Assembly (NCBI GenBank): GCA_019614645.1
Contig: JABWDB010000005.1
Location: 2,264,001-2,328,000 of the forward strand
DNA: 64,000 bases
Direction: 5' to 3'
DNA from: Stratiolaelaps scimitus
Lineage: Eukaryota; Arthropoda; Arachnida; Mesostigmata; Laelapidae
Positions 23,075 through 34,584 of the stretch are shown piece after piece (the first letter of the stretch is position 1; every line of letters starts with the position of its first letter). The notes beneath the pieces were generated by a model that saw only the letters and a program-made list of their open reading frames with translations, searched no databases and was not told the DNA's origin. A program made the position numbers and the translations under genes.

Positions 23075-23563
23075 TCAGCAGATTACATCGAGGACCGCAA
23101 GCATCACGAATGATATGCATATTGCATCATATCTTACATTGTGCACGAAGAGTCATCTGGGTGCCCTACAGAGATCGAAAGAAACTCGCCTTCTATGGCC
23201 TGACACAGCGATGACAGGAGCCGCCAACAGGCCAAGCAGGTCCATTGAAGACAGCTAATATAGGTAATGTGGGTACGTTGAATCGGTTATGCGCGTCCAT
23301 AGCGAACTACTACGGACTGGGTACTGCTGCTGCTGCTGTTGCTGTCTCTGGGCTCGATGGGTCTGCCTCGGCATGAAGCAGGTTGCCACTGACAGCTCTG
23401 TATCGTCGTGTGCGATGATGTTTAGGTATGTATCGAGGTGGCCGGCCCAGACATCTCATAGCGGATGCCCCTTGGGAGCATCTAACCCCGAGGGCGTAGA
23501 TACTCCACAAGAGGCACATATGCTATGCGGACGATAACAGAATGGTGGAAATGGCAAATAAAA

Positions 23564-23566
<3 letters not shown>

Positions 23567-23651
<85 letters not shown>
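23567..23651. repeat. (AT)n microsatellite
   Basis: About 85 bp of uninterrupted AT, followed directly by acagggctgcacc. Confidence 0.95.
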
Positions 23652-23654
<3 letters not shown>

Positions 23655-23811
23655 GGCTGCACCGCACAAGAAACATCTTTGCAAGATGATTTATATATCT
23701 ATATATATGTGTAATTGCAAAAAAATTCTGTCCTGGCCAGCACGAACAATTACTCCGGGCACCGAATTCAATAACGCATCTGGCCTTCAAGTATCCAAAA
23801 TATCTAGAAAT

Positions 23812-23866
23812 GTTTTTGGCCTGATTCTCATCTGATATTTAGCGTCGACGGTATTGCATTTCAAAT
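23812..23866 (-). mobile_element. Diverged SINE core copy
   Basis: The minus strand reads ...ATACCGTCGACGCTAAATAT then CAGATGAGAATCAGGCC. It aligns with the other cores but has several substitutions, and the hairpin stem is broken. Confidence 0.35.
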
Positions 23867-24003
23867 TTCTATACAAAGATAATATTGATCTCCGTATGAG
23901 AGGCGTTGCAGACGAGTATTTTTTTTCAATTACGTCCAATTCTAATGAAAACAACGTATAAATTAAATGATGACGACTATAGCAAATCAAATAATTTGTT
24001 CTT

Positions 24004-24272
24004 CACCTGTTTTCCCCCCTTGCCTTTGAGACCTTGGGCGGGCACGGCCCTCTCACTGCGAACTTCCTCGAGGGGGTCTACCATAGGTTGATCCGCGCCA
24101 CCGGGGACAAGCGCGCTGGCTCTTTCCTCCTGCAGCGCCTGTCCCTCGCTGTGCAGAGAGGCAATGCCATCGCCTTCCTCGGGACATTGTCGTCCTCACC
24201 CCCCCCCACCCCCATAATCACTAGAAATTCCGAACTACTGTATGTTTGAATAAACTTACTTACTTACTTAAG
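24004..24272 (+). mobile_element. Retroelement 3' end with (ACTT)n tail
   Basis: The frame reads PLAFETLGGHGPL, then VYHRLIRATGDKRAGSFLLQ and RLSLAVQRGNAIAFLGTL, a C-terminal tail found in many invertebrate retroelement polyproteins. It is followed by a stop, then gaataaacttacttacttac, a short-repeat 3' tail typical of non-LTR retrotransposons. Only about 250 bp of the 3' end survives, so the copy is strongly 5' truncated. It shares the AFETLG motif with the fragment at 2.6 kb. Confidence 0.6.
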
Positions 24273-24780
24273 AAAATGGATTTGTTCTTCGATTACTGAG
24301 TATAATGACCAGCTGAAATGTAGAGCCTGATTTGCCCTACAAATTGTTTTTATTTTGCTAAGCCATGAATCAATACGCTCTGTGGATAAAGTTAGCACTT
24401 TATGAGTACCTTGAATATGTTGCCCTGAACTATGTGGCAATAGGAACATTGAAATAGCTTTTACTTGAAAACATGGCAGTATTTTCATAGCTGCCAACTG
24501 AAATATCGATGGAAGCCCACTGTTTTCTCAAACAAGAGATACTGCGCAGTGCAGATGGCAACCTCCACGTTCATCACGCTATTGGTGTATTGGTGTTAGA
24601 AATTTTCAGTATCTCAGTAGCAACAATATATTCAGGCTACACACCCGTGGGGACAATATATTTTCCGACCTTGAACGTGAAATGCTTTCAATCTAATTGT
24701 TCGTACACACAAAGTACTAATATCGTTTGAAGACAATTACGCCGGACCAGCAGACCAACGTTGCTCCAGTTCATATATGT

Positions 24781-24785
<5 letters not shown>

Positions 24786-24820
<35 letters not shown>
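24786..24820. repeat. (AT)n microsatellite
   Basis: A pure AT run of about 35 bp. Confidence 0.9.
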
Positions 24821-24822
<2 letters not shown>

Positions 24823-26543
24823 CTGTTCTGGAGTGGCAATTACTGCCATCGACTAAAGGAACCAACCATAGCAAGCATCACCTAAAGGTATGACCGTGTC
24901 CCGCACAGCGATGTCGCGATTCTTCGAGATGAACTGGCCCAATCCACTATGATATAATTCAAGAATGAACGGATCCGCCCATTTTACCCCAAGGGCTGTG
25001 CTATACGCCTGAACAACGAGGACACTATGAAAGGATTACTGCTCATAGAGACGGCCCCCTCGACTGTAAGAATGTAAAGAGAGCCGGTCTGGGGTTCGCT
25101 CTCTCTTGTGCTTAATGTGGGGCAATATAGTCGACACGATAGTAGCACTTAATCCACTTGTGGTTAACTTGATTCGTTATAGCGTCGCCTGCGTCCGAGT
25201 GGCAAGAATACTTGGCATGCCTCAGGGAATAGCCAAGACGGAGGTGGGAGAGCCCCCGACGCCGCCGCCGCCGACGACCCCTCGTAAGAAGACAGTATTC
25301 CTGTACCCTGCACATCTAGCGGTGGACCGGCTGGGGACGATGCCGCCGATACATTACGAACTGAGGGTCTGGTGCCTTTTCTCGCATCAGAAACAAGTTA
25401 GGCCCGGTAACCATGGGCACTTTTGCAACCCGAAGGCACTTGAGTGAGCGATGGGATACAACCATGTACGACTGGCGCCGCCACCGCAAGCGAACGTGTC
25501 TTCACGTCGGCTTTTGCGCAGCAAAGCCAAGCTGGAGCGGTTGTCAATGGGACGATCTCATACATGCCTACATCCAGCGGAAAGTCAGACTGACGGGGAC
25601 GGAGAGGGCAGTGTTTGTTTTCATGATTAGTGAGCAATCAAACTCCCTTTTAACCAACTACGTTTATAGCGTATGTTATGAGAAGATCGATTCAATTCAC
25701 GGCTGTGTTACAACTGTTGCTTGAAGGGCTGAATAATCGTTTGACTACAGAGTACAGCACATTTTTAGCATTGGAATCAAAATGAACAGTATTTTGCCGT
25801 TACTACGATGAATTAAAAAACATAGTGGTTTATCACCTGCCGTCGGCTGAATTCACTTTTGGGCCATTTCTATCCATTCGAACGATTTGAGGGGACAATT
25901 TCAAAAGTAATTAGAATTCAAAATGAAAAACCAACTCTCTTTCTCGCTGTTGCCATGACACTGTTGGTGTATTCCAGCCCGTACTAGCCAATCGAGCTTC
26001 AGTTCCCGAACGTTTCGTGCTTTTTTTAGACCAGACAGCCCAGATAATATTAGGCAGCTTTCGTCTACAGTAACATTGGATCCCATCTCGATTTGCCTGT
26101 CATGATGTTAGCTCAAACTTACTTTAGGATTTCAATCAACGAAATACACTCGACTACGTGAATATATGTGACGGGATGTTGCCAGAGAGTTCATTGTAAA
26201 TGCATTCAAATGGTTAGCACATTACATTTGATGCATTTGAAACTACAAGAAGGGTTTTATTACAATGTCAAACACGATTTAGATACATATAGAACACGTT
26301 CTGTTACTTCGTTTGTTTCTGTTTGTTAGTTTGTGTCTCCATAGCGTAACAATTGGGTGGCGCATGGTACCACCCAGACCAATTGCCTTGGTCGTCTGCG
26401 GGAAGTTCCGTTAGTCACCCAAACGAAAAAAAAAACCGTAAACCCATTCAAATCTGCAATGTCTAGCAGGCATACACTTCTATCTGTATCCGAGCCGTTA
26501 TAGAGGCAACCGGACTAAGCCGAAGCTCCGTTTTTACACATAC

Positions 26544-26720
26544 TTCGTTCGAGTCTCCCGTTAGATTCAAGCAGTGGCAAGCGCCATCGACGGCATCACC
26601 AGCCAACCAGCACGCTAACAGCGTCCACCAGCGACTGCATTGTTGATCGTCACGGTGGCCGTGTCGATCGGCGGCCCCCGGCCCACGGCATGCAGGCCGT
26701 TCGGAAGGGGCACTCCCCAT
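26544..26720 (-). CDS. Candidate signal-peptide exon (possible NELL exon 1)
   Basis: A 59-codon frame starts at a true ATG (26720) inside a CpG-rich block. After a charged N-terminal region it has SRWWTLLACWLAGDAVDG, a hydrophobic core resembling a signal peptide, then ACHCLNLTGDSNE and a strong donor GAA|gtatgt (phase 0). An internal donor GCTG|gtgatg at 26599 leaves phase 1, which is exactly what NELL exon 2 needs, joining the hydrophobic core to VGHQIHP. It could be NELL exon 1 or the first exon of another secreted or receptor protein on the minus strand. No family could be recognised from this exon alone. Confidence 0.3.
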
Positions 26721-27200
26721 CAGATATAGTTCAAAGTGCCCGGGCCAGCCCTGCAGCCTACGACCGTCGGCGGCGGCAACAGTCGATCGCCAGAACGTCA
26801 GAAATCGTCCGGCTTAACATCGCCTGCCCGACGAACTGTAGGCCAGCTGTGTACACGCTTCACTAGCGATCAGAGCGATCAGGTCCGTGCTGCTGTTGAT
26901 GCCTGAAGAGGCGGCTGGCAGAGGCAGTACTCTTAGCTAGACAGGCGTTATCCGGCCGCGCGATGCCGCGGCACATGGTTAGCAAGCCCGTCACAACGGG
27001 AGCCTACCCGCAAAACGCAGTGCGTGATCGAGCCGGCGAATTCTGTCTCGAAAACATGCCCGGCAGATTGTGACGCTCGGCACTGTGATCCGTGAGATCA
27101 ACAGGAGAGCTCAACAGAGCGCTCCGCGGATCTGCCGCCGACAAGTTGGCTGTCGACTATAAAATTGTAAAAGTTCTGGGCTCCCTGCCGATGGTGGCCT
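26545..27200. promoter_or_regulatory. CpG-rich block, possible promoter region
   Basis: This stretch is much richer in CG dinucleotides than its surroundings (for example cggcggcccccggcccacgg and gtcggcggcggcaac). It overlaps and lies just upstream, on the minus strand, of the candidate signal-peptide exon at 26.6 kb. A promoter role is inferred only from composition and position; no core promoter motif was identified. Confidence 0.25.
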
Positions 27201-28518
27201 CAGTCAAATCTCCTCAGTTGTAATCGTGTAACAGAGGAGACCTGTGCCTCCGGTGTAGGGTAGCCGCATTCATCATGTACCTAAAATAACTGTTCATAAC
27301 CTAAAGTGGCCCATAAATTATAGCCGGTATTATAAACGTCTGCTAGGGCTGCGGTACAGGATCTATAATAGATGCGACGAGCGCATTCGGCTGTCGAATT
27401 TTAAGCAGAGCAGACTGTCCAGCCAAAATAGCCATTCTATAATAATAGTTCAATGATGAACTAACTTTTGATAGATGTATGTAATAGTTTCATGATTTAG
27501 CTAATGAAGGATAGGATCTTTTGCCTTCTTAGTGGTTTCTGTATACGTTTCCGTATTCTTCATAGATGTATGTACATGTCTCACCATAGATAAGCCGGTT
27601 CGACAAAATACAACGAACAGCATGACTTCACTGCTACAATTTGCTTTATGTCGTATTTCAAACCGCAGACGATGGGGCGGCACAAAAAGCGGCTCTCATT
27701 GTAAATTTAAGCTAATTCGAGAGCAGCAGTAAGCCCGCGAAATAGCCCAAACACCGATAATAGCAAATAGTTGAAAATGTGTCGATTTTGTCCAAGACCA
27801 ACAGAGAATTGTATTTTCAAAAACTAGAGCATTTAACGAGCTGATTGTAGCTACGAAACGTAAATTTGGCGACATTTTACTAAATCTCTGCCCGCCAGTA
27901 TCGATGTATACTACATCGTTCCTGAATTCGAGGTTTTCCCAACACTTAGTATTAAACATACTGAACAAGACAGAAGAGCTATCAAGACGGAAGAGGAGAG
28001 TTCAGTAATAGAAACAATTGTACTAGTTGTCCTTGTAAGAAAGTACCTCACGCAAGAGTTGATATCGATTTCGACATTTCGCAACATCATAAAGCTCTCC
28101 TAACCATGCGCATGGTGACACTTGGCCCATATATATATAGGATGTGTATATTATATTTCTGTTCAGTTGGACGCTGTTCAGTAGCTGCTCCATAACAACC
28201 CAATAACAATGGGCCACACTCTCGGGCAAAAACCATTTGTGTGAAGCTCGGGGTAAGTGCGTATGCATTTTACAGTGTGTTCCAAACAAAAAAAACAACT
28301 CGGAGAACTGGAGCGAACAAGCGAAAAAATGATGCCTGAGCCACAAATGATTACACTCCAAGGAGGACGTGGGGGGTGGATGCAACGATTTTTAAATTAC
28401 CGATTAATGTCACATTCATTGACCGACGCCAGTTACTAACACCTTAATCCCGTTTAAAACTCCCCCCACGCCCATTCTAAGTCGACAATAGCATATAGGT
28501 GCGGGCACCGGGAGCAAT

Positions 28519-28543
28519 GTATATATATATATATATATATATA
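28519..28543. repeat. (TA)n microsatellite
   Basis: A TA run of about 25 bp. Confidence 0.85.
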
Positions 28544-29123
28544 AACACGTAGTGTGGAGGCCTGTTTGACATGCAGAAATTATATACTACTCAAGTGTCG
28601 ATGAACAGGAGGACATGGCAACACTTAGATATTCGTCTCCTATTGAATAGATCATTTTGAAATGTGAAATTCATGCCGACACCGCAGTGTTGTCCGCGGA
28701 GTTGAGTAAAATTGCAATTTTAGCCACTGTTCATTGATTTAACTCACTGAGAAATCGTTTCGCATGAGAAATTAATTAGGACACGTAGCCTGAGTGTAAT
28801 CTATTACATTCCCACCGAAAATAATCGTCTTCGCCAGTAATTCGGATGCTGCTTGTAACGACAAACAAGGTACCTGAACCAACGTCACTACAGATATTGA
28901 TATATACCTTCCTTTGGAATAATTTTCCCTCTGACATGATATTTTAGGATCTCTCATATTCATTGAGACTCACTATCGATAACATCAAGTCCAACCAAAT
29001 TTTACACGCCAACAGTGTCACTGTAAGACAGAGGCTATTGTTGCATACACACACACACACACATTTGAAACTGTTCGATTTTTTATCCCTCCGCCGTCGA
29101 CGGCTGGAAAACCCCATACTGAC

Positions 29124-29361
29124 CGACTTGAACGTGAGGTGGAGCGGCCGATGGCAGCCTCCGTGTGGCCAACATCGTTGAGTTGAAAGAGGCCCCGGCA
29201 GTGACTGTACACAGCGCCACGCAGACGAGTGCTTTCAGAAGCAGGCCACGAAATCCATCGCTCTTTGGAACTAGTCGAAATCTCGAAAGCTGAACCCGTC
29301 CCGGGGCGAGGTATTGAACAGCCTTAGCGCAGGAACTCCAACTGCATCGATCGTAGCACAT
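29124..29361 (-). CDS. Alternative candidate signal-peptide exon
   Basis: The frame opens at ATG 29361 and reads to a donor TCG|gtcagt at 29123, phase 1. It contains GLLLKALVCVALCTVTAG, a very typical hydrophobic core and cleavage region, but about 36 residues precede the core, long for a signal peptide. The phase also fits NELL exon 2 (18763), with an intron of about 10 kb. It competes with the 26.6-kb candidate; it may belong to neither or to another gene. Confidence 0.25.
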
Positions 29362-30286
29362 GGCGTCCACGGAAGAAGCCAAACATTATGCACGCCACCA
29401 TACACTGTACATTGATTAGCGCAAGCGGTCACATTGAGTGCGTTCGATTTCAGTTCACTCACGGCCAGCGCCCGACACCAAGCAACGAACGATTCGGCCA
29501 ACTCCTCGACTCGATTCAATCCAACGTTTGGACTTGTCCACTATCAATCGCTTTGCATGGCGTTGTCTTTCCACGCACCACTGTATATCTCTCTATCTGG
29601 AGCAAGGGGAAAAACAGTATTGATGTACAAATTTTCTAGGCGAAACTAGAGCGCCTTTGAGGGTCCCGCAAATCTCAACCTGGCGAGGTTGGCGATAACT
29701 CGATACAATCAGCGGGATGGATATACTAAATTTCAGCTACAACTTTCGTTGTATCGCTGCTTTTATGCCGTGGCAAACACACACACACGCACAGTATCGT
29801 GGTGATTGTTTTAGAAAATGGGAACGGTCGGTTAGCCGTTCTCCGAACGTGTTTTCATATCATCTGCGCTTTCCCCACTTGAGGCGAAATCCGCCCTCGT
29901 AGGACGCAGAAAGTAAACAGCGGACAGCGTGGCGATGGTTCGCGACGATGCTGTCTCGATGCGGTCACGTCGGTTGGCGGTTACGTGCGACACGCTTGCG
30001 AAGGAAAGTGGGAAAACGACGACCTGACTTCGTCGTGAACACGAGCGACAATTCGGTGAGCGACGAGCAGCCACGTCACACGCAGTTCACATCGATCAAT
30101 GAGACCCTTTGAGTTCCGTTCAGGTACGTGTGTCATATGCATGTGTACGTGTATATACGTGCGGACGAGGTGTGTGTGTGTGTGAGACTTCGAGAGGCGT
30201 TCGGTCACAGACGAGACCTGCCGTTTACATTGGGACAGATTTAGCCACCGAAGTCGGCTGCACGCTTGTCTATAAGTTCAAATAGC

Positions 30287-30312
<26 letters not shown>
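30287..30312. repeat. (AG)n microsatellite
   Basis: A 26-bp AG run. Confidence 0.9.
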
Positions 30313-30317
<5 letters not shown>

Positions 30318-30904
30318 AATGAGCAGGCATTCTACAAGCTTTAGATGCATAATGGAACGCCCAACAGACAACACTCGCTGTGCAGATTGGTTTCGGTAGC
30401 CTGTGGCGAATATTAGCGCACGTCGTACTAACTGCATTTACCCGTTCAGGACAAGAACAGCAACTTTCAGCGGAGAAGGTGTAATGCAGATTTAATCCAA
30501 ATCGTTTCTGTGGCTGTTAAATTAGTCACAATCAAATACGATATAGCCGTTCTAGGTAGCCATTACTTCCTCTTTGCTAACACACTATTTAATTTCAATG
30601 AATTTGTTTTCACAAATTTGATAAATGAAAATATAACAAATGCAAAATAATACACTAATTACCACTAAAGATCCACCAGAACATCACGCCTCTTCGATAA
30701 ACATGGCATCCTGACAGTGTCTCAGTCTTACAAGCTCGTATCAAGATGCCGGAGGCACAAATCTCTATATGGGTCCCTCAAAGATCAAAACTCATCATGC
30801 CCCGCGACTTTCGTCAGCCGTCTCTCTATAGGCTCTCAGATGCGACCACAGACCGTTACTAGCCCAATAAACTGAAGACGGAAATTACGTAATTAATCAT
30901 TCAA

Positions 30905-31010
30905 TACATCAATTCAATTACATATGGAACTCATTGCCTCCTTTCATCGGTATCATCAAGAGCCACAGGAATATTTCACTCAGAGTTTCCGAGCTAAAAA
31001 TCTTGCAAAA
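30905..31010 (+). mobile_element. Possible short non-LTR RT C-terminal fragment
   Basis: The plus-strand reading includes YIWNSLPPFIGIIKSHRN then KILQNIKA. 'WNSLP' is a landmark near the end of jockey/CR1/L2-type reverse transcriptases. The match is short and could be chance. Confidence 0.25.
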
Positions 31011-31829
31011 TATAAAGGCCAAGTAATCCGCGGTCGAAGACCGAGGATCGAGTGCAGCATAGAACTCAGCCGTATGCCGGGCTGATCTGTTCCTCAAGCA
31101 AAAACTCGCCCGCTCCACAGAGTTTCGAGTCGTGTCTATACAGCTAAGCCGTTACAATCGATAAGGTGGTACAAGTATGACCGTCTAGGCGACACGCATT
31201 CATCATCGGTATCTGCCTCTTTTGGACATGCCCTACCTGGCCCTTCTAACAATGATGATATGACAACAAGCCGTGATTTCGTTGTTCACAGTCCCTGTTC
31301 CCTGAGTAATATCTGTAGTCGAACTATTTATGCATACCCCGGTCATTGCACGCAGTCTAACTTCCCACATTAAACGTTACCTCTGCAACTTTCAGCGCAA
31401 GCGAACGAAAATGAACCTGCGCCCATGCCCCATGTAGGTTTCCCCCCGCCACCTCTTCATTCGACGCTTTGGTATTGGCCGTGTAAGCAATACATACTAT
31501 ACACATGTACCAATTGTCATGCATTGTTGTCTGCCGCCCAACATTTCACCTTCCGCTTTGTAGGGAACTTATCCACCTCTCCCGGTTCATCGTATGGTGT
31601 CGGTGTGACGACACGCGCCGCTGACATCGATGGCCGACTGCTCTCAGTCGCCCGTTGGTGATGTTGGAGAGAACAGGCCACAGTCGACAAAAGGTGGCAG
31701 CATCCTCTCTGAGCGACAACGTTCTCGCGCGTTTTCGCCTCGACCTTCAGTTTGTCTTTGGGTTGTCTGCCCGCTGTCTTGCTGCCCCGGGTACTCTTAT
31801 ATGTACAGTGTATGTGTATCGTAGAGGAA

Positions 31830-31830
31830 G

Positions 31831-31879
<49 letters not shown>
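31830..31879. repeat. Compound (AT)n(AG)n microsatellite
   Basis: An AT run passes directly into an AG run, 50 bp in all. Confidence 0.9.
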
Positions 31880-31883
<4 letters not shown>

Positions 31884-32111
31884 CTACGTAATACGTCAAA
31901 GAAGGGTATTGTGCCAATCATGAACGTCTGTGATGTTCAGTTGAGTCTACGGCGGCCGCCGCACCGCCAGCTAACGGCTTCTGCGGTCGCCAGATGGTAC
32001 AGGCGGTCATTGACGCGCGACACCCAGTGAGCCGGCCCGACCCAGCCGTCGCAGACAAGACAGAAAGCAGCAGCTAGCGACCCCTAAACAGCTCCTCTAC
32101 AGACAGGGGAG

Positions 32112-32131
32112 GCCTTACAGCAGTGTAAGGC
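32112..32131. repeat. Short 7-bp hairpin
   Basis: GCCTTAC agcagt GTAAGGC. Small, exact, function unknown; chance occurrence is plausible. Confidence 0.35.
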
Positions 32132-32579
32132 CGCCACGCGGGCTCCTGCATCCAAAACCCGAAGCCGTGGAGCCCCGGCCCGTGCCGTCGGGAGCTTGTG
32201 TCCCGAACAGAGTCACATAATCATAACCACTCGTGCGGTTAGGACTGCTGCTGCTGCTGCCCGCGAGCACCGGCTGGCCGACTGACTCCCACCGTATTCC
32301 GACGCTCACCCGGTTGACTCAGCTCAGCAAAGTCATACAGGCGTTGAGTGTATCACACAAATGTGTGCGTTTGTGCACAAGTATGCATTCGTACCGAGTG
32401 CTATTCCATTACATCGCAGGGGTCGATTCGGAACTTGATGCCATATAGTGATACCTGAACGTCGGTAGATGCATCCAGCAAGGAGGAAGGCCGCAATAAC
32501 GCAGCATCGTGAACATCATTTAGATCTGAACTGTTCTTCAAGTGCCGGGGAGGTGTAGGAGGAATGAAGTTACATGAGC

Positions 32580-32642
32580 TTCAAAGTTGTCCAAATGATT
32601 TGTCCTGCTTGTAGTAGGACAAATCATTTGGACCACTTTGAA
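32580..32642. repeat. Near-perfect 30-bp inverted repeat (hairpin)
   Basis: Arms 32580-32609 and 32613-32642 match with one mismatch and one G-T pair. The left arm begins TTCAAAGTTGTCCAAATG. The loop is very short. A transcript would fold to a long hairpin; a fold-back transposon or palindromic duplication is equally possible. Confidence 0.8.
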
Positions 32643-33474
32643 CAAAACGCGTTAGCTAACAATAATCACACAATGAACGACAACATTGCAATAATCACTT
32701 TGTCGATGTGCTCGAAGATCACACGTACTTAGGTCGGTTGAGTTGTTGATCGTTACCCCTAGTTGGTATATTATCATGTCTATTTCATAGGAGAGCATAT
32801 TATCAACTTGGTTTTGTTTCGAACACAAAATTCTGTTGGATGCTTATTCCCGCTCGGGCAGTGCGAACTCGATGATGTGATCCGAAAAGCACGAAATGGT
32901 CGAAGAAATGCCCTCCAGCTGGCGACGCCCAGCCTCGCCGTATGTTCTTAAGCTACTGGTGCATGTCACCGTCGCGTGGCGGAGACGTACGCTGCCCAGA
33001 AAGAAACGGCAGATGCCCCCCAGGTCCGGCTTGTTTTCAGGTACGGCTCTGTTAAATTTCATGTTGAGTGTGGTCGGTAAACAGGCTGAAACGCGTGTGT
33101 GGAAGCGTTTGGGTTGTTTGTCAATATCTAGAAATTAGATGAACAATCAACGATCAAACCACGGCTTCTTGATGTCTTCGTGGTAAACGTGGTAGAGCTA
33201 CTGATCTAACATATAACATATAAATTACTGAGTTTATCTGCCCTTCACAGGATTCAGAGGATTCCGCCCAAAATCTGACTTGTTAACTGTTGGAAGTGTA
33301 CCGCACAGTAAAGTCGGTTCTACTCGTTCAATCGTGACCGCATTTGATTGATGTCCTTCATTCTAGTAGTCAGTTCCTCGAGGTGGTCGCGGCTAATGAC
33401 CTCAGCGCAAGCTCCCCGTGTGATGGGTGAATGTCCTTATTCGCTGTTTATCGAGAGTGCGCCCACCTCCATAT

Positions 33475-33497
33475 ACTCTCTCTCTCTCTCTCTCTCT
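33475..33497. repeat. (CT)n microsatellite
   Basis: A CT run of about 23 bp. Confidence 0.85.
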
Positions 33498-34553
33498 AAC
33501 TGCTGGGCCCTCTCAATCTCATTCGCGTAGTTAGATCCATATTTCGCCGCACGATGACCATTAGTAGAGTCACTACGTGCTGCTCGGTTGAAGTCGTTTG
33601 AGTTGATCAACGAATCGGACCACGACTGATCGAAGAAAGCATTTGCGAGCTGAACAACGAAACTAAAAATAGCCTCACCCGGTGCACACACATACTTACC
33701 TCGTTTGTGGTACCGTCACACTAGGCAGTCGAGGACATTGTAGTGTTACACGCTGGACGCTGCTACCTCATCGCTGGCGGCATCTAGCCGCGACTCTATG
33801 CTCGCCAGCCTTGACAGTGGTCTTTGTAGAGTTTTGACAGTAAGTCACTAAGTTCGTCAGTCTGTGCCAATGACTCATGAACTGGGTGACGCGTCGCCGC
33901 GCTCGCCTACGCTGCGACGCTCTCTATGAATTCGCTTCTGTTTAGATCTAGTCCAAGCCCCGCCGACCGATGGAACCATGAACACTGGGCCCATCCCAAC
34001 GGGGAGGACTTGACTTGTCCTCACGGTCACGCGCTCGGTTTGTCGGGGGCTGGTCGTTCGTGGGTGTGGTTTGGTTTACGTCAGTCGGCTCTGCGCTGCT
34101 GGTGGAAGCGGTGTTTGGTACGAGGTACGCTACGATATAGACAGCGAGACAGACAGCCAAACGGATATGCCGATGTTGTGACAAGAAAAGCGCTCGGTAT
34201 TCCCGCCTCGTCCACCGTATGGGAAAGCCGGGATGTATCCAAGGAGTAGAAAATACAGGCAAACGATGGCTAGCAATTCAATAGAAGAAGTACACCGCTT
34301 TAGCTCTGCCCTCGCTAGTTCGAGGCAACTCAGCGACGGCAGAGCCCGCGGTCGTAGCTGGCAGCCGTACGCTGGTTCCTGCCTACTACAATGCTACAAC
34401 TACTACTACTACTACCACTACCACCACAGCTCATTGACACGCTTGTCACACAATCAACGAAAGCAGGTAGTATCTAGCAGGAAAGCCGACAAGGAAGAAC
34501 CAGTCAACCGAGCATCCCAAGCTTGCGCATGGGACACTTGCTGTGGTCTTTCG

Positions 34554-34581
<28 letters not shown>
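34554..34581. repeat. (TA)n microsatellite abutting transposon-like end
   Basis: A TA run of 28 bp followed at once by cagggtgttcggaaaattg, which resembles a mariner/Tc terminus next to its TA target. No matching opposite end was found. Confidence 0.7.
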
Positions 34582-34584
<3 letters not shown>

